From the NCBI RefSeq assembly GCF_030209745.1, contig NZ_JARVRJ010000006.1, positions 1-64,000 on the forward strand: a stretch of DNA of 64,000 nucleotides, written 5' to 3'. This DNA comes from Arthrobacter sp. fls2-241-R2A-200. Its GTDB lineage: Bacteria > Actinomycetota > Actinomycetes > Actinomycetales > Micrococcaceae. The notes beneath the pieces were generated by a model. That model worked only from the letters and a program-made list of their open reading frames with translations, made no database searches and was not told the origin of the DNA. Below are positions 36,105 through 44,490 of the stretch, piece by piece (the first letter of the stretch is position 1; the number at the start of each line of letters is the position of its first letter). A program made the translations under genes and the position numbers.

Positions 36105-37577
36105 CTATTCGGCGTGCCCGATCCGTTGGTAGGCCGCCGGGTTGAGCCGACGCAACACCAGGGCAAGGACTATGCCGGCAGCAAATATCAGTGGCGCGAA
36201 CACCAGGAGGACAGTGTTCACCGGATCCCCCACCGGCAGCCCGGTGATCAGGTCCGCGTTGGTGGCCATCAGATAGGTCACCACGCACATGATGATGGTG
36301 GATGCCACGGCGGAGGGGATCACGTACCAGCGGAGGTTGTGATCTTTCCGGCGGGTGAAGAAGACCACCACCCCAATACCGGTAAGGGCCTGCAGGAAAA
36401 GTATCCCGATGACACCCGGCGTGTTGGTCCAAATGAGGAATTGCGTAAAGGGATCCAAATTAAGCAACGCCGCGGCGGCCACCAACACAACGGCCAAGAG
36501 GGTTTGGTCGCGGCCGGCCACCGTCGGCGTACGGAACCGGGGACTAATGCGCCCCGAAGCCTTGGGAAAGATTCCCTCACGGCTCAAGGAAAGGGTGTAG
36601 CGGTTGATGGTGTTGTGGAAGGAGAGCTGCGCAGCGAAGATGCTGGTCACGATCAGGACGCTCATGAGGTTCACGCACCATTCACCACCGAAGTTACCCG
36701 CTGCGATATAGGCGGTGTCACCGGTATCCAGGTGGCCGGCCGCGAAATCCTGTACGGCGTTCGGGCCAAATGCCTGAACGATGATCCAGACTGCGAAGGC
36801 ATAGAAAGCGCCGATGAAGGCAATGGAGATGTAGGTAGCCCGCGGGACGCTCCGGTCAGGATCCCGGGCTTCCTCCCGGTAGAGGGCTCCGGATTCAAAC
36901 CCCATGAAGGCGGAAAATCCGAGGCCGATGACGGCGGCGAACTGCGGGGTGAAGATGGCATTCGGGCTGAACGAATCAAAGCCGATGCCAGCGGCGCCGC
37001 CCTTGGCCAGAACAAAGACGGCGACAATGGCAACGATCGCGGTTTCCAATGTCAGTAGCACCGCAAGCACCTTTGCGCCGACGTCGATCCCCCGCCATCC
37101 CAGATACCAGACCGTACCAATGGCCACGATGGCGTAGAGCCACCACGGGAGTTCGATGCCGGTAAAGGACTTCACGGCCAAGTTCGCTTGGATGCCCAAC
37201 AAGCCGTAGAGGCCAATCTGGAGCCCGTTGTAACTCATCCACGCAGTGAGTCCCGAGCCGAGGCCCACTACGCGACCCAGGGTTTTGGCTATGTAGCCGT
37301 AGAAGCCGCTGTAGGACTGGACGTGGCGGGTGAGTGCCATGAAGCCGACGGCGAAGAGACCAAGGCCGAGCGCCGCGGCAAGGTAGATCGACGGAGCTCC
37401 TACCCCGCCCACGGCCAGGGCCAGAGGAGCGATCCCCACCACGATGGTCAGCGGAGCGGCCGCTGAGACCAGCATGAACACGATGTCTCGGGTGCCAATT
37501 GCGTTCTTCTTCAGCCCGGCCGCGGAGGCGGGACTGGCAGGCGGCGTCGTTGCCGCAGTTTCATTAGTGAATGCCAT
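36105..37577 (-). CDS. APC superfamily amino acid/amine permease
   Basis: A 490-residue twelve-helix carrier. The N-terminal GTRDIVFMLVSAAAPLTIVVG and the GFSAFMGFESGALYREEARDPDRSVPRATY loop after helix five are hallmark APC segments; the latter is the conserved acidic loop of amino acid permeases. A Lys/Asn-containing hydrophilic N-terminus precedes helix one. It faces a divergent MFS carrier across a gap holding a 32-bp nested palindrome. The substrate is likely an amino acid or amine, in keeping with the amide-hydrolase genes around it. Confidence 0.9.
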   Translation of the reverse strand: MAFTNETAATTPPASPASAAGLKKNAIGTRDIVFMLVSAAAPLTIVVGIAPLALAVGGVGAPSIYLAAALGLGLFAVGFMALTRHVQSYSGFYGYIAKTLGRVVGLGSGLTAWMSYNGLQIGLYGLLGIQANLAVKSFTGIELPWWLYAIVAIGTVWYLGWRGIDVGAKVLAVLLTLETAIVAIVAVFVLAKGGAAGIGFDSFSPNAIFTPQFAAVIGLGFSAFMGFESGALYREEARDPDRSVPRATYISIAFIGAFYAFAVWIIVQAFGPNAVQDFAAGHLDTGDTAYIAAGNFGGEWCVNLMSVLIVTSIFAAQLSFHNTINRYTLSLSREGIFPKASGRISPRFRTPTVAGRDQTLLAVVLVAAAALLNLDPFTQFLIWTNTPGVIGILFLQALTGIGVVVFFTRRKDHNLRWYVIPSAVASTIIMCVVTYLMATNADLITGLPVGDPVNTVLLVFAPLIFAAGIVLALVLRRLNPAAYQRIGHAE

Positions 37578-37639
37578 TCATTTATTGTTGACCTGAATCA
37601 CATCGTCCGTCAACGTCCTGTCGGCAAAAAGTATTTCGC

Positions 37640-37671
37640 CAGTAGACAGGTTGTATACAGCTCGTCTACTG
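37640..37671. promoter_or_regulatory. 32-bp nested palindrome, likely operator
   Basis: CAGTAGAC (37640-37647) and GTCTACTG (37664-37671) are perfect inverted arms around TGTATACA (37652-37659), itself a perfect palindrome, with four-base spacers each side. It lies between the divergent APC and MFS carriers. The GTATAC core is of the type bound by FCD-class GntR regulators, one of which is encoded in the downstream operon; a TetR dimer is the alternative. Confidence 0.7.
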
Positions 37672-37765
37672 TTGGCTTACGGCAGAAAGTGAGTCCCATC
37701 ACGAATGCCGACCTTGGGCCGTAACGGAGCGGCGAAGGTTACCCACTTGAACCTTGAGGAACCCC

Positions 37766-39130
37766 ATGAGCAGTGTGTCCCAACAGGAGCAAACCGTGCG
37801 CAAGCACACCTCGCTCCCCGCAGTTGCTGCATCCAGCCTCGCCGGCACCGCCGTCGAATGGTATGACTTCTTCCTGTACGGCACCGCGGCCGCCCTCGTC
37901 TTCAACAAACTGTTCTTTCCCACCGCTGATCCCTTCGTCGGCACCATGCTGGCTTTAGGCACCTTTGCCGCGGGCTTCATCTCCCGCCCTCTCGGCGCTA
38001 TCGTGCTGGGCCATCTCGGCGACAAGCACGGACGCAAGTCCACGCTGATTGCGAGCCTGCTTCTGATGGGCATCGCCACAGCACTCATCGCCTTCATCCC
38101 GCCCTACGCTTCGATCGGTGTCGCTGCACCCCTTATCCTCCTGATTCTTCGCCTGATCCAGGGTTTTGCCCTCGGAGGCGAATGGGGTGGCGCTGTGCTC
38201 CTCGTTTCCGAATACAGCGACAACACGACCAAACGCGCGTTCTGGGCTTCGTGGCCGAACGTCGGTCCTCCGCTGGGAAACCTCATGGCCGCTGGCGTCC
38301 TGGCCGTACTCTCAGCGATGATGCCCCAACCGGCCTTCCTTGCCTGGGGCTGGCGAATCGCTTTCGGCGTCTCCGCGCTGCTGGTCATTGTTGGCCTCAT
38401 CCTGCGCTTATACGTCCAAGAGACCCCGTTGTTCCTCGCCTCGCAGGCCAAAGCCGAAGCCGAGCACTCCAAACGGACCAAATTGCCGCTGGCAGAGCTC
38501 TTCCGTGGTAACTGGAAAGAAATCCTCATCGCTGCCGGCAGCCGCATGGGTGAAAACGCAGGCTTCTACATATATTCCTTGTTCCTCATCACCTACGTCA
38601 CGGAGATCCTCAAAATGGACCGCCAAACCGGCCTTACTGCCGTGATGGTTGGTCAAGGAGTGGCAGTAGTTGCCATTCCCGTCCTTGCGATGTTTGCGGA
38701 CCGCATGGGCCGCAAACCGGTGATGATAGGTGCCTCCATAGCCACCGTGGCATGGGGCTTTGCCTTCTTTGCGCTTCTGGACACCCGCCAGCCGGCGATG
38801 ATTATCATCGCCGCAGTGGGTGGGCTGTTGATCTTCGCCGCGTACAGTGCGGTCATCGGCGCGTTCTTCTCCGAGCTGTTCCCCACCAAAGTCAGGTACA
38901 GCGGAACCTCTGTTGCCTACAACCTGGCATCCCTGATCGCGGGCTCCCTCTCGCCCATTATCGACCTTGCCCTGTACCAAGCGTTCGGGTCGGGCCAAGC
39001 CATCGGGCTCTACCTCGCACTCATGGGCGTGATCTCAATCGTGTCAGTGTCCTTCGCCAAGGAAACCAAGAACATCAAACTGAGCGACCTTGACGACAAC
39101 AACTTGGCAGGGCGGCCGACGCAACGGTGA
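37766..39130 (+). CDS. MFS transporter, metabolite:H+ symporter (MHS) type
   Basis: A 454-residue twelve-helix symporter. The start SSLAGTAVEWYDFFLYGTAAALVF, the loop LGHLGDKHGRKSTL and RLIQGFALGGEWGGAVLLVSEY are diagnostic of the MHS branch (shikimate, ShiA/ProP/KgtP relatives). The ATG at 37766 follows GAGGA; a TTG lies just upstream. It is the first gene of the HpaB-like operon and overlaps the GntR gene by four bases (GTGA). It presumably imports the organic acid or heterocycle that the operon degrades. Confidence 0.9.
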   Translation: MSSVSQQEQTVRKHTSLPAVAASSLAGTAVEWYDFFLYGTAAALVFNKLFFPTADPFVGTMLALGTFAAGFISRPLGAIVLGHLGDKHGRKSTLIASLLLMGIATALIAFIPPYASIGVAAPLILLILRLIQGFALGGEWGGAVLLVSEYSDNTTKRAFWASWPNVGPPLGNLMAAGVLAVLSAMMPQPAFLAWGWRIAFGVSALLVIVGLILRLYVQETPLFLASQAKAEAEHSKRTKLPLAELFRGNWKEILIAAGSRMGENAGFYIYSLFLITYVTEILKMDRQTGLTAVMVGQGVAVVAIPVLAMFADRMGRKPVMIGASIATVAWGFAFFALLDTRQPAMIIIAAVGGLLIFAAYSAVIGAFFSELFPTKVRYSGTSVAYNLASLIAGSLSPIIDLALYQAFGSGQAIGLYLALMGVISIVSVSFAKETKNIKLSDLDDNNLAGRPTQR

Positions 39131-39876
39131 GCACCTTCCAAGACCCCACTCCCACGTCTCCGGAGATCGCATACCTCTGGCTGCGCAGGGAAATCTCCTC
39201 ACATCCTTGGGATCAGGACGCCTTCTTCACCGAAAATGCGATCGCTGAGGCTGCCGGAGTCTCCCGGACCCCCGTCCGTGATGCGCTGCTCCGGCTTGAA
39301 GCGGCAGGTCTTCTTCGGCGCGTGCCCCACAAGGGCGCGTATGTCCCGGCGCTGACCGCTCAGGACATTGAGAGCATGATGGAAGTCCGGCACGTTATCG
39401 AGGACTGGGCCGTCCGCAAGGTGACGTCCCTGGGTAGGCTCGGCCCGGAGCTTGATCTTCTCCTGCTGACGCAGGAGGAGAGCTTGGCTGACCCGGTGGC
39501 GTTCATCGACTGCGACATCCGCTTCCACAAGCACATCGTTCATGCAGCCGGCAACCCCGCACTGGAGGAACTCTACGACTCCCAACGGATCAAGCAGCAG
39601 CGAATGGGCGTCAAAGCAATCCAGGACAGTCAGGGCCGCAGTGACCACGTCGTAGCCGAGCATCGCACCATTGTCGATGCCATCCGAACCCAAGATTCAC
39701 AACTCGCCTCGGCTGCTGTGCACAGCCACCTCGTGTCCACACTCACGGCCCTGAAAGCACTCCCCGCCAACGCGGGCGGGAGCCAGGCGGCACGACCAAC
39801 GGCACAGGCCCTCAACAGCCCACCGAAACTGAAGGAGTCCCATGGACATCGCTCTCGTCCAGCTATCCAGCCCTGA
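39127..39876 (+). CDS. GntR family regulator, FCD type
   Basis: A 249-residue regulator: winged helix-turn-helix (ENAIAEAAGVSRTPVRDALL, about residues 38-57) and FCD effector domain with metal-binding positions in FIDCDIRFHKHIVHAAGNPA and VVAEHRTIVDAI. Its last ~35 bases overlap the next gene, and its tail beyond about residue 200 is Pro/Ala-rich, so the end may be unstructured. It is a close paralog of the GntR gene at 43809-44450, sharing SRTPVR-ALLRLEA and PHKGAYVP. It likely senses the operon substrate or an intermediate and binds GTATAC-type sites. Confidence 0.9.
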   Translation: MSTFQDPTPTSPEIAYLWLRREISSHPWDQDAFFTENAIAEAAGVSRTPVRDALLRLEAAGLLRRVPHKGAYVPALTAQDIESMMEVRHVIEDWAVRKVTSLGRLGPELDLLLLTQEESLADPVAFIDCDIRFHKHIVHAAGNPALEELYDSQRIKQQRMGVKAIQDSQGRSDHVVAEHRTIVDAIRTQDSQLASAAVHSHLVSTLTALKALPANAGGSQAARPTAQALNSPPKLKESHGHRSRPAIQP

Positions 39877-40636
39877 CAACGAGAACCAAACGCAGCGCAT
39901 CGAACGAACCGAGAAGCTTCTGCGTGAACAAGCAGGCGCGGACCTCATCGTCCTTCCTGAGCTCTGGAGCGCAGGCTACTGCCACTTCACCCAATACGAG
40001 GACCTGGCAGAGACGTTGGAGGGCCCCACCGTCACAATGTGCTCAGCGGTGGCAAAGGACCTCGGCACCTTCGTCCACGTTGGCAGCATCATCGAACGCA
40101 CCGAAGACGGAGCACTGCACAACACCTCGGTCTTGATCAATCACGAGGGCAAAATTGCCCACAAATATTCGAAACTCCACGTTTTTGGCTACCAGTCCCT
40201 GGAAGCTGATCTCCTCACGCCAGGCACCTCGTTGCCGGTTGCCGACACACCGTTCGGAAAGACGGCAGGAATCACCTGCTACGACCTCCGTTTTCCGGGG
40301 CTTTGGTCAGAGCTGAGCCTCCGCGGTGCAGAGATCGTGATCGTTCCCGCCGCCTGGCCCGCCACGCGCAGGGAGCACTGGAGGCTGCTCACCTCAGCGC
40401 GCGCCGTCGAACACCAAGTTTTTGTCATTGCCTGCAACGCCTCCGGAACCCAAGAGGGCGTGGAACTGGGCGGCGCGAGCCGGGTCGTGGATCCGGCGGG
40501 CCGGCTTCTGGCCGAGGCCGATGCAGGCGAAGAAGTCATCCGGGTGAGTATCGACCCCGGCATTGTCCAGACCACCCGTCGGGAATTCCCGGTCATCGCT
40601 GACCGCCTCCCGGACTATTCGGGCCTCACCCACTGA
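39842..40636 (+). CDS. Carbon-nitrogen hydrolase, nitrilase superfamily
   Basis: A 264-residue hydrolase with the complete triad: Glu40 (VLPELWSAG), Lys111 (YSKLHVFGY) and Cys146 (ITCYDLRFP). The fold and length fit omega-amidase-like and other amide-cleaving members rather than true nitrilases. AAGGAG precedes the ATG by four bases. It lies inside the operon with the monooxygenase, where it could hydrolyse an amide or formamide released after ring opening. Exact substrate unknown. Confidence 0.87.
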   Translation: MDIALVQLSSPDNENQTQRIERTEKLLREQAGADLIVLPELWSAGYCHFTQYEDLAETLEGPTVTMCSAVAKDLGTFVHVGSIIERTEDGALHNTSVLINHEGKIAHKYSKLHVFGYQSLEADLLTPGTSLPVADTPFGKTAGITCYDLRFPGLWSELSLRGAEIVIVPAAWPATRREHWRLLTSARAVEHQVFVIACNASGTQEGVELGGASRVVDPAGRLLAEADAGEEVIRVSIDPGIVQTTRREFPVIADRLPDYSGLTH

Positions 40637-40653
40637 CCAGGAAGCAGAGCAAA

Positions 40654-41337
40654 ATGAAGACCACTACCGAAACGCTGACGTTCGACGTCGCCGGCACCGG
40701 CGAGAAGATCGAGCTGACGGACTTCTACGCCGTCGTGGCCGGGTATACCGGCCGTGATGCCGCCGCTGTACAGCACCACATCGACGAGCTGGCCGCCATC
40801 GGGGTCGCACCGCCGCCAACCATTCCAATGTTCTACCCAGTGGAGAGCACCACCATCACCGCTGCGGCAGGGGTCACTGTCGTCGGCGACAAAACCTCCG
40901 GGGAGATCGAACCCCTCTACATCCGGCACAACGGGCGGTACTATTTCGGCATCGCCTCGGACCACACGGATCGTTACGTTGAAACACTGGATATCGGTGA
41001 TTCGAAGCGGGCCTGCCCCAAACCGGTGGCCGGGACCGTCATTCCGATACCGGAGCTTCAGGAACTCTCCCTCGACGAGTGCCAGGCCCGCACCTGGGTG
41101 GACGGCCGCCTCTACCAGGACGGGACCTTGAACGGCCTACGGACCCCTGCAAACGTCGTCGGCCTCTTCCTTGAACGCAACCCGATCGGGGACCGGGACT
41201 TCGTCTGCCTCGGCGGGACGCTGCCCGTCATCGGCGGTGACTTCATTTACGGCCGCGAATGGCGGCTCGAACTCACCTTTCCCGACGGCGCCACTATCGA
41301 CCACACGTACACGATTACGAAAGGAAACCAGTCATGA
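40654..41337 (+). CDS. DUF2848 family protein, FAH-like
   Basis: A 227-residue protein of the DUF2848 family, distantly related to fumarylacetoacetate hydrolases: EPLYIRHNGRYYFGIASDHTDR, SKRACPKPVAG, and the C-terminal IGDRDFVCLGGTLPVIGGDF. AGGAAG precedes the ATG. The stop overlaps the monooxygenase start (ATGA). FAH-like enzymes cleave C-C bonds of oxo-acids or isomerise them, so a late catabolic step is plausible, but no member with a firmly known reaction is known to me. Confidence 0.8.
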   Translation: MKTTTETLTFDVAGTGEKIELTDFYAVVAGYTGRDAAAVQHHIDELAAIGVAPPPTIPMFYPVESTTITAAAGVTVVGDKTSGEIEPLYIRHNGRYYFGIASDHTDRYVETLDIGDSKRACPKPVAGTVIPIPELQELSLDECQARTWVDGRLYQDGTLNGLRTPANVVGLFLERNPIGDRDFVCLGGTLPVIGGDFIYGREWRLELTFPDGATIDHTYTITKGNQS

Positions 41338-42809
41338 GGACCGGAGACGAGTACATCAAGACCCTCAACGATGGGCGCACCGTACTTATTGACGGGGAGG
41401 CAGTCCAGAACGTCGCCGAACACCCTGCGTTCCGCAACGTCATCGGCACGATCGCCGAGCTGTTCGACATCGCTGCCGACCCCGACAACGGCATGCAGTA
41501 CCACAGTGCAGAAATCAACGGCCCCGCGAACCGCGTCTTCAGCATCCCCCGCACCGCGGAAGAACTGAAGCTGCGCCGCCAAGCTGTTGAGCGTTGGGCC
41601 AAGCACACCCACGGTTGGGTTGGACGCAGCCCGGACCATGTTGGCACGTTCTTCGCCGCTTTCGGTGCCCACCCGGAGGTGTTCGAAAACCGGGACAACG
41701 CAGAGCACGACTTCGCCGGTAACATCCGCCGGTATTACGAGCGGATCCTGGCCGAGAACCTGTATGTTTCCTACGCAATCATTCCGCCCCAGGTATCCAG
41801 GGCCACCACCGCGTCCGGCTGGGAAGGTGACTTCCTGCAGGTCGGTGTTGTCAGGGAAACCGAAGAGGGCCTGATCGTCCGCGGGTCCCAAATGCTCGCC
41901 ACCGGCGGTGCCATTGCTGACGAAGTCTTCATAACCTGTATCAAGCCGCTGGGCCCGGACGATGTGGACTTCGCCATCAGCTTCGCCTTGCCGTCGGCCA
42001 CGGAAGGGTTGAAGTTCCTGTGCCGGCGTCCTTTCGCACCGGCCGCCACCAGCGAGTTCGATTACCCACTGACCAGCCGGTACGACGAGCCTGACTCTTT
42101 GGTCATATTCGAGGACGTCCTCGTCCCCTGGGAGCGCGTGTTTATCGACCGCAACGTTGAAACGCTACGCCGCCAGTTCTTCGAAACCGGAGCCCACGCT
42201 TTGGGAAACTGGCAGGCACAAACCCGTTTCACCACCAAGCTCCAGTTCATCGCGGCGGTGGCCCGCAAGATCACCCAGGTCAACGGAACCGACAAAATCC
42301 CCGGAGTCCAAGAAAAACTAGGCGAACTCGCCGCCTTGGTCTCGTCAGTGGAGTCGGCTTTGCTGGCTGCGGAATACACCGCCAAAGCAGATTCCTCGGG
42401 AATGCTGGTCCCCGGAAAGCGTGCTCTCTACGGCGTCATGGGCCTGCAATCTGAGACCTACCCTCGGGTCATCGCCATTCTGCGGGACCTGGTTGGCGGC
42501 GGGGTGCTGCAGCTGCCTTCCAGCATTGCTGACATGAAGAGCCCGGTGACCGCCCCCGACGTCGAGCGGTACATTACTTCTCCTGGCGTCACCAGTGAGG
42601 AACGCATCAAATTGTTCCGCTTGGCGTGGGACATCATCGGCTCCGAGTTCGCCGGGCGGCACCAACAGTACGAGCTCTTCTACGCAGGCGCCCCGTTCGT
42701 GGTCAAGGGCGTGTACACGTACCGCAACTACGGCTACGACGCGCAGGTTGCCGAACTCGATGAGTTCCTCGCAGGCTACGGCATTGATGGCCGCAAGGAG
42801 GAGAGCTAA
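41334..42809 (+). CDS. HpaB-like flavin-dependent monooxygenase, oxygenase component
   Basis: A 491-residue protein of the 4-hydroxyphenylacetate 3-hydroxylase (HpaB) family, which uses FADH2 supplied by a separate reductase to oxygenate aromatic or heteroaromatic rings. It has the N-terminal helical region (MRTGDEYIKTLNDGRTVLID), the beta middle domain (LQVGVVRETEEGLIVRGSQM, KPLGPDDVDFAISFALP) and the C-terminal four-helix bundle (SPGVTSEERIKLFRLAWDII, RHQQYELFYAG). AAAGGA precedes the ATG. The matching flavin reductase is two genes downstream. Family members include pyrrole, pyridine and phenol oxygenases, some of which lead to ring opening. The substrate is not deducible. Confidence 0.9.
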   Translation: MRTGDEYIKTLNDGRTVLIDGEAVQNVAEHPAFRNVIGTIAELFDIAADPDNGMQYHSAEINGPANRVFSIPRTAEELKLRRQAVERWAKHTHGWVGRSPDHVGTFFAAFGAHPEVFENRDNAEHDFAGNIRRYYERILAENLYVSYAIIPPQVSRATTASGWEGDFLQVGVVRETEEGLIVRGSQMLATGGAIADEVFITCIKPLGPDDVDFAISFALPSATEGLKFLCRRPFAPAATSEFDYPLTSRYDEPDSLVIFEDVLVPWERVFIDRNVETLRRQFFETGAHALGNWQAQTRFTTKLQFIAAVARKITQVNGTDKIPGVQEKLGELAALVSSVESALLAAEYTAKADSSGMLVPGKRALYGVMGLQSETYPRVIAILRDLVGGGVLQLPSSIADMKSPVTAPDVERYITSPGVTSEERIKLFRLAWDIIGSEFAGRHQQYELFYAGAPFVVKGVYTYRNYGYDAQVAELDEFLAGYGIDGRKEES

Positions 42810-42812
42810 GCC

Positions 42813-43169
42813 ATGGCTAAGCCCGAATTCGAGTTCACACCCGTCACTTCAGTGGAGTTCAGGCCCTGCGTGCCGCACATCGAGGGACTTTCCGAGGCCG
42901 TCCTGGCCCGCGACGATTCCAACGACTCCGTCACGCGTATCCTTAAATTCGAGCCGGGCACCGATACCTCCCCCAATGGCGTGCTGACCCACGATTTCTG
43001 GGAAGAAGTCTTCATTTTCGAAGGCTCCTTTGTGGACCAACGCCTGGGCAAAACCTTCAGCGCCGGCGACTGGGCCACCCGCCCGCCCGGGATGGAACAT
43101 GGTCCTTGGATTTCCGAGACTGGAGCCAAGATGTTTGAAGTGCGCTACTACCAGGACGGAAACAGCTGA
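42813..43169 (+). CDS. Cupin-domain protein
   Basis: A 118-residue single-cupin protein. The metal-binding motifs are recognisable but altered: LTHDFWEEVFIFEGSFVDQ carries His and two Glu in place of the usual HxH-E set, and PPGMEHGPW holds the second-motif His. It resembles the ChrR-type or DUF4437-like cupins. AGGAGG precedes the ATG. It sits between the oxygenase and its reductase, so a dioxygenase or isomerase step, or a metal-dependent hydrolysis, is possible. No reaction is assigned. Confidence 0.82.
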   Translation: MAKPEFEFTPVTSVEFRPCVPHIEGLSEAVLARDDSNDSVTRILKFEPGTDTSPNGVLTHDFWEEVFIFEGSFVDQRLGKTFSAGDWATRPPGMEHGPWISETGAKMFEVRYYQDGNS

Positions 43170-43170
43170 C

Positions 43171-43695
43171 ATGGGTACCCCAGCAGTCTTCGCTACCCCG
43201 GATGGCCTGGCCATGCGCCGGACGATGGGCCGGTTCCTGACCGGCGTCGCGGTGGTGACCACGGAACATGACGGTGAGCAATACGGCATGACCATTAACT
43301 CCCTCACCTCGATCAGCCTGGACCCGCCCATCCTGATGATCTCGCTCAATTTCAATACCCGGACCGGTGACGCCGTGCTGGCCAGCGGGAAATTCGCGAT
43401 ATCCATCCTCGGAGCCAAGCAGGAAGCCGTGGCCCGCCAGTTTGCCCAGCGCGGCGGCGCGCGGTTTGAGGCCGGCGAATTCGACACGACGGACGGCGGC
43501 CTGTCGGTCATCAGGGGCGCCCTGTCCCAAGCCGAATGCGCAGTCGTGCATCAGTACGACGTCGGTGATCACCAGGTCTTTTTCGGCCAGGTGGTTTCCT
43601 GCCGCGACCGCGACGGGGAAGGATTGGCCTTCAACGCCGGAAAATTCGGTTCGTTCCGGGACTTCAACCACGACGCGATGCCCTGGACTTTCTAG
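43171..43695 (+). CDS. Flavin reductase (HpaC-like)
   Basis: A 174-residue FMN/FAD:NAD(P)H reductase of the split-barrel family: LAMRRTMGRFLTGVAVVTTE, GMTINSLTSISLDPPILMIS with the conserved flavin-binding SLTS motif, and DHQVFFGQVVSC near the end. It would supply reduced flavin to the HpaB-like oxygenase. Its ATG begins immediately after the cupin stop. It is the last gene of the operon, followed by a clear terminator. Confidence 0.92.
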   Translation: MGTPAVFATPDGLAMRRTMGRFLTGVAVVTTEHDGEQYGMTINSLTSISLDPPILMISLNFNTRTGDAVLASGKFAISILGAKQEAVARQFAQRGGARFEAGEFDTTDGGLSVIRGALSQAECAVVHQYDVGDHQVFFGQVVSCRDRDGEGLAFNAGKFGSFRDFNHDAMPWTF

Positions 43696-43713
43696 CCCTC
43701 GAAGCCGTGCCAC

Positions 43714-43756
43714 GAAAGGCCGCTCCGATCCCGTCACGGGTTTGGGGCGGCCTTTC
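43714..43756. terminator. Terminator ending the HpaB-like operon (bidirectional)
   Basis: GAAAGGCCGC (43714-43723) pairs with GCGGCCTTTC (43747-43756). It lies between the plus-strand flavin reductase gene and the minus-strand GntR gene and could serve both. Confidence 0.75.
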
Positions 43757-43808
43757 ATGAGCCGGGCGGCCTGTCGTGGGCTAGTAGCCTCACGTGATAG
43801 CCGTCGGC

Positions 43809-44450
43809 CTAGTAACCGATCACGGTCTGCCGGGTGGATTCCAGGTGGGCGTCGATTGCCTCATGTGCAGCTTCGGCACTTTGCTTCCGGAGGGCGTCCA
43901 CAATCAATTGGTGCTCACGGAGCACATCGTGGGTCCGGTCCGCGCCTTGGGTAACAGCGCGAACGCCGATGCGCAGTTGCCGCTGCCGCAGGGAGGCGTA
44001 GAAGTCAGTGAGAACGGGATTGCCGCCTGCTTGGACCATTGACGTGTGGAATTCGGTATCCAGCTCAATGAACCTCGCGGCGTCCTCCGCGGCTTCCAAT
44101 TGCTGATCAATGATGCCCTGGAGCAGGTGGATCTGGCTTTCCGGGAAGCTCGACTGCGCGGAAACAGCCCACTTTTCAATGACGGCACGCGCTTGCAGGA
44201 TCGCCCTGACCTCCGGATCCGAAATCAGCGGAACGTACGCGCCCTTATGCGGGATTCGCTTCACGAATCCTTCGGCTTCCAAGCGGAGGAGCGCCTCACG
44301 GACCGGGGTGCGTGAAGTCCCCGTGGACTGTGCGAGGACGGCCTCGTTGAGGAAGGTCTCTTCATCACGTGGGAGTGCTGCGATGTAGCTCTTCATCCAC
44401 TGATAGGCGACCTCCGGCGCTGACTGGGCTGCCGGGGAGAACTGGTTCAT
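43809..44450 (-). CDS. GntR family regulator, FCD type (second copy)
   Basis: A 213-residue regulator with helix-turn-helix NEAVLAQSTGTSRTPVREAL and an FCD domain bearing ELDTEFHTSMVQAGGNPVL and VLREHQLIVDAL. It is a clear paralog of the protein encoded at 39127. The ATG at 44450 follows GGAAGG; an upstream extension of the frame is unlikely. It is encoded on the opposite strand just past the operon end. A GTATAC core about 25 bases upstream of its start echoes the large palindrome at 37640, hinting at a shared operator type and cross-talk. Confidence 0.9.
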   Translation of the reverse strand: MNQFSPAAQSAPEVAYQWMKSYIAALPRDEETFLNEAVLAQSTGTSRTPVREALLRLEAEGFVKRIPHKGAYVPLISDPEVRAILQARAVIEKWAVSAQSSFPESQIHLLQGIIDQQLEAAEDAARFIELDTEFHTSMVQAGGNPVLTDFYASLRQRQLRIGVRAVTQGADRTHDVLREHQLIVDALRKQSAEAAHEAIDAHLESTRQTVIGY

Positions 44451-44490
44451 AGTGTGCCTTCCTTGCGATGCCCAGTATACGGCCTGCATT

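Noticed and set aside
35994..37058. 354-codon plus-strand frame opposite the APC permease
   Set aside because: Composition (Gly/His/Glu-rich, no core) is that of a shadow; the permease on the other strand is clear.
37640..37671. Nested palindrome considered as a terminator
   Set aside because: It lies upstream of both divergent genes with no T-run, so an operator is the better reading.
39876..39876. Possible frameshift at the end of the GntR gene because it overlaps the nitrilase-like gene by 35 bases
   Set aside because: The GntR core ends well before, and the nitrilase start has an ideal ribosome site; a long overlap with a loose tail is the simpler reading.
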